64,000 nucleotides of DNA from Bacteroidota bacterium (GCA_027491085.1 JAIXWW010000011.1:186001-250000); one strand, 5' to 3'. Positions 16,712 through 27,781 are shown, numbered from the stretch's first letter. The notes: generated by a model not told the origin, from the letters alone. A program made the numbers and translations.

Positions 16712-18769
16712 ATGTTAGCTGGCTATTGGCATCAAATACCATTTGTAAGAATAGTTATTCCTATGAGCATTGGAATTGGAATCAACATGTTTTTCCCAAT
16801 ACCAATTGCCACTTGTGTTAGTATATTTTCAATATCATTACTTTTACTTTTAATAGTTTGGAAATTCTATAATTATAAACTTAACAATTTGTCATTTGGT
16901 ATTTTTTTAAATTTCTTCTTATACACTGCCGGTGTAGCCATTCACACCAGTCACAATCATTTAAATTATCAAACTCATTTTACAAAAACTAATGGAGAGT
17001 ATTTACTTCTAGACATAAATGAACCTGGACAAATTCGGAAAAATTCAATTAAGTGCAGGGCTAAGGTTTTAAAAGTAGTTAGTAAAGGTTACAATCAAGC
17101 AGTTGACGGAAATATCATTTTGTATTTTGAAAAAGACTCTTCATTATTACCTCTATTGAGTTATGGAACGAGGTTATTAATAAAAAATACAAGCCAAGAA
17201 ATTAAAGGGCCACAAAATCCTTTTGAATTTAACTATAAGCGTTATTTAGCTTTCAACCAAATTTATCAGCAAGCTTTTTTACTAAAAAACAACTTTATTG
17301 TAATTGATCAACTTGGTGGAAATCCTTTATGGAAAATCGCTTATGAAGCGCAAGCATTTTTTAACAAAACACTGCTAACTTATGTTAAAAGTAATTCTGA
17401 AATTGCCATATCAAAAGCACTTCTTTATGGTTATGACGATGATATTGATCCTGATTTAGTTAAGGCATACTCCAACACAGGAACATTGCATGTTTTAGCA
17501 GTTAGCGGAATGCATGTTGGTTTGATATTTTGGTTAATCAATTTGGTTCTCAAATATTTTGATAAGAAAAAATACCAACGTATAGTAAAAGCCATAATTT
17601 CATTATCAATTATTTGGTCATATTCTTTACTATGTGGACTCTCCCCTTCTATTTTGAGGGCTAGTGTCATGTTTAGTTTTGTTGCCCTTGGCAATATGGT
17701 AAAAAACAAACCAAACATTTATAATACACTAGCGGCATCGGCATTTTCATTACTGTTATTCGATAGTAATATGTTAGCTAGTGTAGGTTTTCAGTTAAGT
17801 TTTTTAGCAGTTTTTGGAATTGTAAGCATGCAAAAATATTTTAAACAATGGTTCACTTTTAAATATTGGATAAGCAATGAAATTTGGAATATTATTTCAG
17901 TTTCAATTGCTGCGCAATTAGCTACTTTCCCTCTAGGATTGTTATATTTCCATCAGCTTCCGGTTTACTTCTTAGCAAGTAATTTGCTTATTATTCCTTT
18001 AACAACCGGAATTATTTTTGTAGCCATAGCCATGATATTTGCAGCAGGTTTAGCACAACTTATTCCTTTATTTACTTACCTAGCAATTGGTTTAGGATTT
18101 ATGGTAAAATGGCTTATCTATTTTACTAATGTCATTGTGCTTTGGCTCGAAAAGCTGCCATTTTCCTATATTACAGGTATTCAAATTACCGAAATAGAGA
18201 CCATTCTTATATTTATTGCAGTTGCTTATACTTGTAATTATTTTATCACTCGAAAACAATATTTAGCCAAAAATGCATTAATATTTTATATCCTAGTTTT
18301 GATAGTAAATACATATGAAGATTTCAAAACTGAAAATCAAAAATTTATTACCATTTATAATATCAATAAAACATTTGCCATGCAAATTGTGGATGGTCAA
18401 AAAAGTACTTTAATAGCCGACACTTCACTAATTAATGATAAGGATAAGTTCCATTTTCATTTACAACAACATATTTGGGCAAGTGGTATAACAAAAGTGG
18501 ACACCATTAATTTTAATAATAATTTACAAATTAAAATTGACCAGCTTAAAATAAATATTGGTAATAAAATACTGCCCAATTACACCAATATTTTAACCGA
18601 AAAAATTTATATTGATACCAATTTACTGGCAGTCAATACACCTGTTATTATAAGTTCTAAATTAAATAATCTTCAATCTCAAAGTATTGTGAAATTTTTA
18701 AAAACAAAAAATGTTTTGACTAATAATGTGCTTGAAAATGGCGCAATTACCATTAATATTGAACAATAA
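16712..18769 (+). CDS. comEC: ComEC/Rec2-type DNA uptake channel
   Basis: 685 residues. N-terminal membrane helices lead into a soluble OB-like segment (about 95-190, DUF4131), then the multi-helix competence domain. Its hallmarks are HVLAVSGMHVGLIFWLI (about 251) and LCGLSPSILRASVMFSFVALG (about 306). The final 130 residues are a short soluble tail without the HxHxDH motif, so the metallo-beta-lactamase nuclease domain of longer ComEC proteins is absent. It should pass single-stranded DNA across the inner membrane during transformation. It precedes a crotonase gene by 17 bases, a link with no obvious functional meaning. Confidence 0.9.
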   Translation: MLAGYWHQIPFVRIVIPMSIGIGINMFFPIPIATCVSIFSISLLLLLIVWKFYNYKLNNLSFGIFLNFFLYTAGVAIHTSHNHLNYQTHFTKTNGEYLLLDINEPGQIRKNSIKCRAKVLKVVSKGYNQAVDGNIILYFEKDSSLLPLLSYGTRLLIKNTSQEIKGPQNPFEFNYKRYLAFNQIYQQAFLLKNNFIVIDQLGGNPLWKIAYEAQAFFNKTLLTYVKSNSEIAISKALLYGYDDDIDPDLVKAYSNTGTLHVLAVSGMHVGLIFWLINLVLKYFDKKKYQRIVKAIISLSIIWSYSLLCGLSPSILRASVMFSFVALGNMVKNKPNIYNTLAASAFSLLLFDSNMLASVGFQLSFLAVFGIVSMQKYFKQWFTFKYWISNEIWNIISVSIAAQLATFPLGLLYFHQLPVYFLASNLLIIPLTTGIIFVAIAMIFAAGLAQLIPLFTYLAIGLGFMVKWLIYFTNVIVLWLEKLPFSYITGIQITEIETILIFIAVAYTCNYFITRKQYLAKNALIFYILVLIVNTYEDFKTENQKFITIYNINKTFAMQIVDGQKSTLIADTSLINDKDKFHFHLQQHIWASGITKVDTINFNNNLQIKIDQLKINIGNKILPNYTNILTEKIYIDTNLLAVNTPVIISSKLNNLQSQSIVKFLKTKNVLTNNVLENGAITINIEQ

Positions 18770-18786
18770 AAATAAACTGAATAGCC

Positions 18787-19563
18787 ATGAATGATTTAGT
18801 AATTTATAACGTAAAAGAACGCGTTGGTTACATTACCCTTAACCGCCCCGAAAAACGTAATGCATTAAGTTTTGATTTTGTGCAGCAAATAAAACGCGTG
18901 TTTGTACAAGCCGAAAGTGATGAAAACTGTAAGGTGATTGTTATTAAAGGTAATGGAGATGCTTTTTGTAGTGGTGCCGACTTAAGTAGCTTACAAACCA
19001 TGCAAAATAATACCTATGATGAAAACTTAGCAGATAGTAAAAACTTAATGGAATTATTCGCCATGATTTACCAATCGAGAAAAGTAGTAATAGCACAAGT
19101 AGAAGGTGCAGCATTAGCTGGAGGATGCGGCTTGGCTACTATTTGCGATTTTTGTTTTGCTACTAACGATAGTAAATTTGCTTACACTGAGGTAAAAATT
19201 GGTTTTGTGCCAGCTATAGTAATGGTATTTTTACTACGCAAAGTTGGCGAACAAACAGCTAAGCGCATTTTACTTACAGCCGAAATCTTGACAGCAGAAC
19301 AAGCTAAAAGCTTTCAGTTAATAAACGAAGTAGTAAACTTTGAAGAAATAGAAGAACATGTTTTCAATTTTGCTCAAAAATTGTGCAAAGGCGCATCAGG
19401 TCAAAGTTTGGCATTAACCAAACAAATGATTGATGAAGTACAAAACAGAAGTTTAATTGATGCATTAAACTATGCTGCAGAAATGAACGCTTATGCTCGC
19501 CAAACCAATGATTGTAAAAAAGGTATAAATGCCTTTTTAAATAAAGAAAAGTTAGTTTGGTAG
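18787..19563 (+). CDS. Enoyl-CoA hydratase/isomerase family protein
   Basis: 258 residues, typical crotonase length. It shows NRPEKRNALSFDFVQQI (CoA contact region), the oxyanion-hole segments AFCSGADLSSL (about 60) and AALAGGCGLATICDFCFA (about 105), and AYTEVKIGFVPAIVMVFLLRKVG, where one catalytic Glu position is clear. It acts on an acyl-CoA; methylglutaconyl-CoA hydratase or a beta-oxidation enzyme are the likeliest options, but the substrate cannot be set. Codon context and spacing suggest co-transcription with comEC. Confidence 0.9.
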   Translation: MNDLVIYNVKERVGYITLNRPEKRNALSFDFVQQIKRVFVQAESDENCKVIVIKGNGDAFCSGADLSSLQTMQNNTYDENLADSKNLMELFAMIYQSRKVVIAQVEGAALAGGCGLATICDFCFATNDSKFAYTEVKIGFVPAIVMVFLLRKVGEQTAKRILLTAEILTAEQAKSFQLINEVVNFEEIEEHVFNFAQKLCKGASGQSLALTKQMIDEVQNRSLIDALNYAAEMNAYARQTNDCKKGINAFLNKEKLVW

Positions 19564-19635
19564 GTAATAACTTTTAGAATATTAATTTTTTTTATTTTTA
19601 TTTATTAATTCTTGCATTGAAGTAAAATATATTCC

Positions 19636-19643
19636 TATATTTG
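19636..19643 (+). promoter_or_regulatory. Promoter -7 element for tRNA-Cys
   Basis: TATATTTG, an exact TAnnTTTG match, lies 18 bases before the tRNA 5' end. TTG triplets at 19612-19614 and 19617-19619 are candidate -33 elements. Confidence 0.7.
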
Positions 19644-19661
19644 CCACCCTAATCGCTTAAT

Positions 19662-19732
19662 GGTATCGTGGCCGAGCGGCTAGGCTGAGCTCTGCAAAAG
19701 CTCCTACAGCAGTTCGAATCTGCTCGATACCT
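19662..19732 (+). tRNA. tRNA-Cys (GCA)
   Basis: The acceptor stem GGTATCG (19662-19668) pairs with CGATACC (19725-19731). The anticodon stem-loop is GAGCT-CTGCAAA-AGCTC with anticodon GCA, and the T arm is AGCAG-TTCGAAT-CTGCT. CCA is not encoded, as is usual in Bacteroidota. Confidence 0.95.
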
Positions 19733-19738
19733 CTAACA

Positions 19739-19767
19739 AAAAAAACTCCAAATTGGAGTTTTTTTTG
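19739..19767 (+). terminator. Terminator after tRNA-Cys
   Basis: AACTCCAA and TTGGAGTT form a tight stem followed by eight T, directly after the tRNA. Confidence 0.85.
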
Positions 19768-19790
19768 TTTTAACACGTTTCAAATAATAA

Positions 19791-19825
19791 AAAACCCGAA
19801 CCATCAAAATGATGATTCGGGTTTT
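19791..19825. terminator. Terminator downstream of groL
   Basis: AAAACCCGAA...CATC pairs with GATG...TTCGGGTTTT. It ends transcription of groL arriving on the minus strand. The 19826-19925 stretch between it and groL holds AT-rich degenerate words (AATTCCGAAATT, TTCAAATTCCGC) and no gene. Confidence 0.85.
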
Positions 19826-19925
19826 GTTATTTAAAAAAGTTGCGTGCAACTTCTCTACTTCGCATTCTAAAATTTGAATTCCGAAATTATTACTTCGCAA
19901 TCCTCACTTCAAATTCCGCACTTTA

Positions 19926-21696
<1,771 letters not shown>

Positions 21697-21697
21697 A

Positions 21698-21973
21698 TTA
21701 AACTATAGCAAAAATATCGCTTTCGCGCATAATTAAATACTCTTTACCATCAACGGTAACTTCGGTTCCAGCATATTTACCGTACAATACGCTATCGCCA
21801 GGCTTAACAGTCATAGGCTCATCTTTTTTACCTGCTCCTGCTGCCACAACAATACCTCTTTGCGGTTTTTCTTTAGCTGTGTCTGGAATAATAATTCCAC
21901 CAATTGTTTTTTCTTCTGCCGGTGCTGGCTCCACCAACACTCTGTCGGCTAATGGTTTTAATGATACTGACAT
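21698..21973 (-). CDS. groS: Co-chaperonin GroES
   Basis: 91 residues with the mobile loop [21 protein letters not shown] (residues about 20-41) and the roof motif [17 protein letters not shown]. It caps the GroEL ring. First gene of the groES-groEL operon. Confidence 0.98.
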   Translation of the reverse strand: MSVSLKPLADRVLVEPAPAEEKTIGGIIIPDTAKEKPQRGIVVAAGAGKKDEPMTVKPGDSVLYGKYAGTEVTVDGKEYLIMRESDIFAIV

Positions 21974-22256
21974 ATTATTTGTTTTAAATTTTTAGATTGT
22001 ATATTTATAAATCTTTTATTCGATTTATAAACCCACATCAGCACTAATTGTGCCATTGCCGCTAAATTGAAAATTTGGCATAAAAACCGCAACAGCTGTC
22101 TTTTTAATAAATTAAATACACTGTAAAAATGTCAAAATGTGCATTAACCAAAAAAATAGTTAAAAATTTAATAGTATTGTGCAACCGCTACCATTGGTTT
22201 ATTTGACTAATGTGTAACTTAACCAAAGTTATTTTTTAAAACTACCAAACTAAAGC

Positions 22257-22820
22257 ATGAATCTTTCTATTGAAGATATGATTTCAGGTTGCAAAGAAGG
22301 CGACAGAAAAGCTCAAAAGGCTTTTTACGATCACTTTGCATCAAAAATGCTGGGGGTTTGCATGCGCTATGCCAAAGACAGGGCCGAAGCCGAAGATATG
22401 TTGCAAGAAAGCTTTATTAAATTATTTCAAAGCATGCATACTTACCGTGGTGAAGGCAATTTTGAAGGATGGGTAAGGCGTGTGGTGGTTTTTAATGCCA
22501 TTAATTTATACAAACATAGGCTTCGTCATTTTAAAGAAGATTTGGATGTAAAGGATTATGACGCAAAATACGATGACGATGTAGTTTCAAAAATTTCGGT
22601 TAAGGAAATTTTAGCTTTTGTGCAGCAAATGCCCGATGGCTATAGGTTAATTTTTAACTTATATGCCATTGAAGGATTTACACACAAAGAAATAGGCGAA
22701 CAGCTTGGAATTGCTATTGGAACTAGTAAATCGCAGTACGCTCGTGCCCGCGATTGGATGAAAAAAGCACTTACCAAACATTACAATATTTTAAATGAAC
22801 CATTTGAACAACCAAGATAA
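22257..22820 (+). CDS. ECF-type RNA polymerase sigma factor
   Basis: 187 residues. Region 2 spans about 25-95 (CMRYAKDRAEAEDMLQESFIKLFQSMHTYRGEGNFEGWVRRVVVFNAI) and region 4 spans about 120-175 (MPDGYRLIFNLYAIEGFTHKEIGEQLGIAIGTSKSQYARARDWMKKAL). It directs RNA polymerase to a specific promoter set, probably for envelope functions. The downstream gene overlaps its end by 26 bases and encodes a membrane-anchored barrel protein that probably regulates it. Confidence 0.95.
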   Translation: MNLSIEDMISGCKEGDRKAQKAFYDHFASKMLGVCMRYAKDRAEAEDMLQESFIKLFQSMHTYRGEGNFEGWVRRVVVFNAINLYKHRLRHFKEDLDVKDYDAKYDDDVVSKISVKEILAFVQQMPDGYRLIFNLYAIEGFTHKEIGEQLGIAIGTSKSQYARARDWMKKALTKHYNILNEPFEQPR

Positions 22821-24417
22821 ATTTGAAAAACAGCTAAAAGAGCAGTTCGACAGTTTTGAGGCCAAACCAAATGAGGCCTTATGGGACAATATTGCCCAAA
22901 ATTTACCGGCCGATAATTTTGAAAAATCGATTGCTGCCAAATTAAACACCTTGCAGGTTGAACCTAGCGAAGGCATTTGGTTAGCTATTGAAAAACATTT
23001 ACCTCAAATATCGAAATACAGCAAAAAACTGGTTTATATATGGACTTTTGCAGTGCTTACTGTGGGTGTTATTGCAGGAATTTTTATCAATAAATTCACT
23101 ACAGAAATTAGTCAAAACAATACATTAACTCATCCAAAAGCTTTTGTTTGGTTAGATTCGGCTGTCATTGACAATGAAAACTTAATTAGCTCAGCTGGTT
23201 TATTGGCAAATACAAATAATAGAAATAACAAACAACAGTTAGCTTTAAACAATGAAAAGGCTGAAAATAAGGGTGATGCCGCTGAATTACAAAATACTAG
23301 TAATCATGTAAATACAAAAAGTTTAACTTCAACCAAACCTACTACACAAAATTCTAGCAATCAAACAAATGCAATCAATAGCGCAAAACCAATCATTGCT
23401 ACAACATCATTACCCGCGGCTAATGGTTCAAGTGTAAACAATATGGTTAATAACTCAATTGCCAAAAATGATGGTTTGAATAACAATACTTCCAATTCAA
23501 ATAATGGTGGAAGTAATAATAATAATGCCATTGCTAAAAATGATGATCAGGTAAACATTGGTGCCAATGAACAAAATAAGCCAAAAACAGTAAAAGCAAT
23601 TGATAAAACAGAAATCAAAGCCGAAGCACCTTCCAAAGTTGATAGTTCTATCAATATACCCAATGTAAAAACTACCAATGCACAACAAGCATCGGAAAAC
23701 GATTACATGGGACCATCCTTAAAACGCGAAAAATTAACCATAATAGCCTATGCGGGAATGGGTTATAGTTTTATGCGCTATGCGGAAGGAACTGATAAAA
23801 TCAACAGTGCAGGTAATATTAATTTGCGAGAAAAAACAGAAAAAACAGAATCTGAAATTTCAGGCGGATTTTTAGTGGGTTACGATATTACCAAACGCAT
23901 TACCTTAAGTTCTGGTATTATTATGGCTAACTTTAAGCAAACCATGAATTTTAACTTAGATACTGCCAAACAGCAATTGGGTAATTATGAGGAGAACTTA
24001 ATTTATTATCAAGATACCATTCTTTCAGGAAACAACAATGTTAAGTCTTTAAAATATTCGTATACAGAAATTCCTATTTTTGTTACTTATAAAATTCTAG
24101 AAACTCCTAAATTTGAGTTAGCTGCCCAAACTGGCTTGGGAATTGGCTTTTTAACAGGAATAAACACTTACGTTATTGCACAGAACAATGTGGGCGTTTA
24201 TGAAATAAGCAATAAAAACGATTATCCTGCTTTTAAAAATACTTTGTTTTTTACCTTCCAACCTCAGTTTACTTATAATTTAAGTGCGCCTGGAGTTTCT
24301 ATTGGTTTTATGCCAGTAATAAAAACCAGTTTAACCAATATTGTATCTGACGAAAAATGGTTAAAACAATATCCTTATAACATGAGCTTCAACTTGTTTT
24401 TAAGAAAAAGATTTTAG
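22795..24417 (+). CDS. Sigma-associated membrane protein: anti-sigma-like N-terminus, beta-barrel C-terminus
   Basis: 540 residues. Two N-terminal repeats, FEKQLKEQFDSFEAKPNEALWDNI (about 7-30) and FEKSIAAKLNTLQVEPSEGIWLAI (about 42-65), resemble the cytoplasmic motif seen in Bacteroidota proteins paired with ECF sigma factors. One membrane helix lies at about 79-99 (VYIWTFAVLTVGVIAGIFI), then a long Asn/Ser/Lys-rich linker (about 115-300) and a region of about 230 residues with amphipathic strands typical of an outer-membrane barrel, ending in FNLFLRKRF. The layout suggests one protein spanning both membranes that senses envelope state and holds the sigma factor. That function is inference. 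Confidence 0.75.
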   Translation: MNHLNNQDKFEKQLKEQFDSFEAKPNEALWDNIAQNLPADNFEKSIAAKLNTLQVEPSEGIWLAIEKHLPQISKYSKKLVYIWTFAVLTVGVIAGIFINKFTTEISQNNTLTHPKAFVWLDSAVIDNENLISSAGLLANTNNRNNKQQLALNNEKAENKGDAAELQNTSNHVNTKSLTSTKPTTQNSSNQTNAINSAKPIIATTSLPAANGSSVNNMVNNSIAKNDGLNNNTSNSNNGGSNNNNAIAKNDDQVNIGANEQNKPKTVKAIDKTEIKAEAPSKVDSSINIPNVKTTNAQQASENDYMGPSLKREKLTIIAYAGMGYSFMRYAEGTDKINSAGNINLREKTEKTESEISGGFLVGYDITKRITLSSGIIMANFKQTMNFNLDTAKQQLGNYEENLIYYQDTILSGNNNVKSLKYSYTEIPIFVTYKILETPKFELAAQTGLGIGFLTGINTYVIAQNNVGVYEISNKNDYPAFKNTLFFTFQPQFTYNLSAPGVSIGFMPVIKTSLTNIVSDEKWLKQYPYNMSFNLFLRKRF

Positions 24418-24421
24418 TTTG

Positions 24422-24630
24422 TAGCCACAGATTACAGATTAAACAGATTATGCAGTAAAAGTAAACGCTAAGGGCACAAAGTTTTTCGCAAAGTACACTA
24501 AGTTTTTCGCCACTGGTTTCTCAGATTATACAGATTTTTTAACAGTTAGTCGCTGAGCTTGTTGAAGCATTGTCATAGATTTCAAAGTGGTCAAAGGTTT
24601 TTTCTGCGTAATCTGTGAAATCTGTGGCTA
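24422..24630. repeat. MITE-like inverted repeat, TAGCCACAGATT...AATCTGTGGCTA
   Basis: The ends match over about 30 bases: TAGCCACAGATTACAGATTA at 24422 against the complement of TAATCTGTGAAATCTGTGGC ending at 24630. Inside are repeated words (GCACAAAGTTTTTCGC, GTACACTAAGTTTTTCGC, CTCAGATTATACAGA) and GTCGCTGAGCTTGTTGAAGC, related to the 1793 repeat. No ORF lies inside. Confidence 0.75.
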
Positions 24631-24674
24631 TTTTTTTTCAATGGCTTTTTTTCTTCAAAACCAATAATCTTTTA

Positions 24675-24682
24675 TATTTTTG
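24675..24682 (+). promoter_or_regulatory. Promoter -7 element for mtaB, predicting a leaderless mRNA
   Basis: TATTTTTG matches TAnnTTTG and ends 6 bases before the ATG at 24689. This leaves room for only a few bases of 5' UTR. Confidence 0.6.
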
Positions 24683-24688
24683 CACGCT

Positions 24689-25996
24689 ATGCAAAAAACA
24701 GTTGCGTTTTATACGTTAGGTTGTAAATTAAATTTTTCTGAAACCAGTTCCATTGGTCGCCAATTAACTGAGGCTGGAATGCAAAAGGTTGCTTTTGAGG
24801 CTGGTGCCGATGTGTATGTGGTTAACACTTGCTCGGTAACTGATAATGCCGATAAAAAATGCAAGAAAATTGTAAAAGAAGCTTTACGCCATAACCCAAA
24901 TGCTTTTGTGGCTATAGTTGGCTGCTATGCGCAATTAAAACCAAACGAAATTGCTAAAATTCCAGGTGTGGATGTGGTGCTAGGTGCTGCCGAAAAATTC
25001 AATATTGAAAACTACCTGAACGATATTAGCAAACGCGAAGTAGCCATAGTTAAGGAAGGAAAAATTAAAGAAGTTTTAGATTACCACGCTAGTTATTCTA
25101 TTGGCGATAGAACACGTTCATTTTTAAAAGTACAAGATGGTTGCGATTATTTTTGTTCATTTTGCACGATTCCGTTAGCTCGTGGTAAAAGCCGCAGCGA
25201 TACCATAGCTAATATTGTAAAACAAGCAGAAGAAATAGTAAGTCAAGGAATTAAAGAGATTGTGCTAACAGGCGTAAACACTGGCGATTTTGGACAAGGA
25301 ACTGATGAAAATTTTTACCAATTGCTGCAAGCTTTAGAGCAAGTTAATGGTTTGGAACGTATCAGAATTTCGAGCATTGAACCCAATTTACTTACCGATG
25401 AAATTATAGAATTAGTGGCTAAATCAAATGTATTTGTGCCACATTTTCATATTCCACTACAAAGCGGTAGCGATAAAATTTTACAATCCATGCGCAGAAG
25501 GTATTTAACCGAATTATATACTTCGCGCGTTAATAAAATCAAGGCTTTAATGCCTCATTGCTGCATTGGAGTAGATGTAATTGTGGGTTACCCGGGAGAA
25601 GAACACGAAGATTTTATTGATACTTATAACTATTTAAACGAACTCAATATTTCGTATTTGCATGTGTTTACTTACAGCGAAAGAGTAAACACCACAGCAT
25701 ACAAATTACCAGGCAAAGTAAATTTAAGTGAACGTGCTGATAGAAGTAAAATGCTACATATTTTAAGCGATAAAAAACGTTTGGTATTTTACAACGAACA
25801 TATTGGTAAAACGTATCCCGTGCTTTGGGAAGCCGAAAACGATAATAATGTAATGTATGGATTTACCAATAATTACATTAAAGTAAAAACCAATTACGAC
25901 CCCATGTTGGTTAACGAAATAGTAGAAGTAGAAATTACTGCTATAGATAATGAAGACATGGTAGCTAAATGTAAGCTTTTACAAATGGTTTATTAG
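24689..25996 (+). CDS. mtaB: tRNA t6A37 methylthiotransferase MtaB
   Basis: 435 residues from the ATG at 24689; a TTG nine bases upstream is in frame but lies in the -7 promoter element. The N-terminal UPF0004 domain has three Cys (TLGCKLNFSE, NTCSVTD, VGCYAQ). The radical SAM cluster CDYFCSFC follows near residue 150, with SGSDKILQSMRRRY and a C-terminal TRAM-like domain. It adds a methylthio group to t6A37 of ANN-decoding tRNAs. The terminator at 26041-26073 closes the unit. Confidence 0.94.
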   Translation: MQKTVAFYTLGCKLNFSETSSIGRQLTEAGMQKVAFEAGADVYVVNTCSVTDNADKKCKKIVKEALRHNPNAFVAIVGCYAQLKPNEIAKIPGVDVVLGAAEKFNIENYLNDISKREVAIVKEGKIKEVLDYHASYSIGDRTRSFLKVQDGCDYFCSFCTIPLARGKSRSDTIANIVKQAEEIVSQGIKEIVLTGVNTGDFGQGTDENFYQLLQALEQVNGLERIRISSIEPNLLTDEIIELVAKSNVFVPHFHIPLQSGSDKILQSMRRRYLTELYTSRVNKIKALMPHCCIGVDVIVGYPGEEHEDFIDTYNYLNELNISYLHVFTYSERVNTTAYKLPGKVNLSERADRSKMLHILSDKKRLVFYNEHIGKTYPVLWEAENDNNVMYGFTNNYIKVKTNYDPMLVNEIVEVEITAIDNEDMVAKCKLLQMVY

Positions 25997-26040
25997 TTTT
26001 GGCTAGTTCCGAGCAACCAAAAATTCACTTTATAAACAAA

Positions 26041-26073
26041 AAACGCAAGCACTTTTGGTACTTGCGTTTTTTT
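26041..26073. terminator. Terminator between mtaB and the peroxiredoxin gene
   Basis: AAACGCAAG pairs with CTTGCGTTT across a short loop with T runs on both sides. It lies between convergent genes and can serve both. Confidence 0.85.
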
Positions 26074-26092
26074 ATTATTAGCTAACTAAGTA

Positions 26093-26566
26093 TTAGTTCA
26101 ATTCAGCTAAAGTAGCGTTAATAGCTTCAAAATTAGGCAAATCGCCAGGACTTGCTAATACTTCAGCATATTGAATAACACCTTCTTTGTCAATTACAAA
26201 AGCTGAGCGTTTTGAAACACCTTGCATACCAAAAGCAGGGAAAGTTTCGTACAATGCGCCATAAGCAGCCGATGTTGTTTTATTAAAGTCCGACAACAAA
26301 TCAAATGATAAGTTTTGTTCAGTTTTAAATTTATCTAAAACAAATAAAGAATCAACCGAAATAGCTACCACATCGGCATTATCGTTTTTATACATAGTAA
26401 TGGCATCACGCACTGTGCACAATTGTGCTGTGCAAACGCCTGTAAAAGCTAATGGAAAAAAGTGTACCACTAAGTTTTTACCTTTAAAATCTTCTAATTT
26501 AACTTCCTTTTTTTCAGTATTTAATAATGAAAACGAAGGTGCTTTATTTCCTTTTTGTAGTGTCAT
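26093..26566 (-). CDS. Thiol peroxidase of the AhpE/BCP peroxiredoxin type
   Basis: 157 residues of thioredoxin fold. The peroxidatic Cys45 sits in PLAFTGVCT (PxxxTxxC) and a second Cys lies at 50 (AQLC), a possible resolving residue. It reduces hydroperoxides in the cytoplasm; no signal peptide is present. The phrase FAFTGVC with a downstream Arg in KRSAFVID fits AhpE/BCP-like enzymes. It is a single-gene unit. Confidence 0.92.
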   Translation of the reverse strand: MTLQKGNKAPSFSLLNTEKKEVKLEDFKGKNLVVHFFPLAFTGVCTAQLCTVRDAITMYKNDNADVVAISVDSLFVLDKFKTEQNLSFDLLSDFNKTTSAAYGALYETFPAFGMQGVSKRSAFVIDKEGVIQYAEVLASPGDLPNFEAINATLAELN

Positions 26567-26633
26567 GTTATATTTTGTTGTTATAATTTTTAAACTGCAA
26601 TACTAAAAAAATGTTTTGACCAATTTTAGATTA

Positions 26634-27638
26634 TTATTTTATTCTTTTCATTCCCTCAATTGCTAATTGATACTGTGGGCTGTATTTCAAAACAAATTCG
26701 TAGTTTAGTTTAGCATTTTCTTTGTCTTTTAACATTTCGTAACAAAGGCCGCGCATGTAGTAAGCTGGCAAATAATCGTTCATCATTCGCACACATAAAT
26801 CAAAATTATGAATAGCTTCTTTTAAATAACCGGTTTCAAAATTAATATAGCCTACATTATAATAACATTGGTAATAATTCATGTTTTTGTCAATTACCTT
26901 TTTGTAATCGCTTAAAGCCATTTTGAATTGTTTTTGGCTTTGCCAAAAAGTACCTCTTGCAAAAAATGCATCTTCATCGTTAGGTCTAATTCTAATGGCT
27001 GCATTTATGTATTCTAAAGCCAATCTGTTATTTTGAGCCATTAAAATTTTTGCCAAAATCATGTGGCTATCAAAATCGTTATTATCTAATTCAATGGCTT
27101 TTTGGAAGTTTAAAATAGCTTTAGCAGTATCGCCCACATCTTTATAATTCATGGCTCTAATGTGGTATGCGTAAGCCTTGGTTTTATCTAATGCCAAAAC
27201 CGAATTGGCTAAATTAATCGACTTTTCGTGCTCTTTTGTAATATAGTATAAATCAGCTAGTTTTATTTTTGCGTCAATAAATTCTGGTGCTAATGCAATG
27301 GCTTTTTCGTAGTGTTTAGCAGCTAGTAATGAGCGATTTAAAGCATAATTACAACGCGCTTGCATATAAAAATAATTTGGATTGGTTGAATCTAACGTGC
27401 AAGCATCTTTAAAATCAATTTCTGCTCTTTCTAAAATATCGGCAGCAAAATACTTTTCGCCCCTTTCAAAATACAATTCCGGATTGCGCGGATTTTCTTG
27501 AATTTTTATCGAAACTTCCTGAACACCAGCTTTTATGGCTACCGAATCAATATTGGCAGAGGAAGCACTTTTATTTGTATTGTTGCCACAGGCAATAACA
27601 AAAAGGGCAGTAATAAAAAGGATAGTATTTTTATACAT
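26634..27638 (-). CDS. TPR-repeat lipoprotein
   Basis: 334 residues. The signal MYKNTILFITALFVIAC gives a lipoprotein Cys at 17. The rest is about eight tetratricopeptide repeats (for example NPRNPELYFERGEKYFAADILERAEIDFKDA, TKAYAYHIRAMNYKDVGDTAKAILNFQKA). TPR lipoproteins scaffold envelope complexes. No partner can be named from the neighbours, a peroxiredoxin and divergent hmgA. Confidence 0.88.
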   Translation of the reverse strand: MYKNTILFITALFVIACGNNTNKSASSANIDSVAIKAGVQEVSIKIQENPRNPELYFERGEKYFAADILERAEIDFKDACTLDSTNPNYFYMQARCNYALNRSLLAAKHYEKAIALAPEFIDAKIKLADLYYITKEHEKSINLANSVLALDKTKAYAYHIRAMNYKDVGDTAKAILNFQKAIELDNNDFDSHMILAKILMAQNNRLALEYINAAIRIRPNDEDAFFARGTFWQSQKQFKMALSDYKKVIDKNMNYYQCYYNVGYINFETGYLKEAIHNFDLCVRMMNDYLPAYYMRGLCYEMLKDKENAKLNYEFVLKYSPQYQLAIEGMKRIK

Positions 27639-27781
27639 TAATGGTAAATTTTAGCTGAAATAAATAAGTGTTTATTACAAGTCACAAAAAAACATAATTT
27701 TGTTGGCTCAAAAAAGTTTTAAAGCTTAGGAAGTGCTATTTAAGAACTGCCAACTAAAAACTAATAACTAACAACTAAATT

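Noticed and set aside
21974..22256. CIRCE heat-shock operator upstream of groS
   Set aside because: I looked for TTAGCACTC...GAGTGCTAA and found no match. The region also contains no ORF or clear hairpin.
24680..24688. TTG start three codons upstream of the mtaB ATG
   Set aside because: It overlaps the -7 element TATTTTTG, so it would not be in the transcript. The ATG at 24689 is better.
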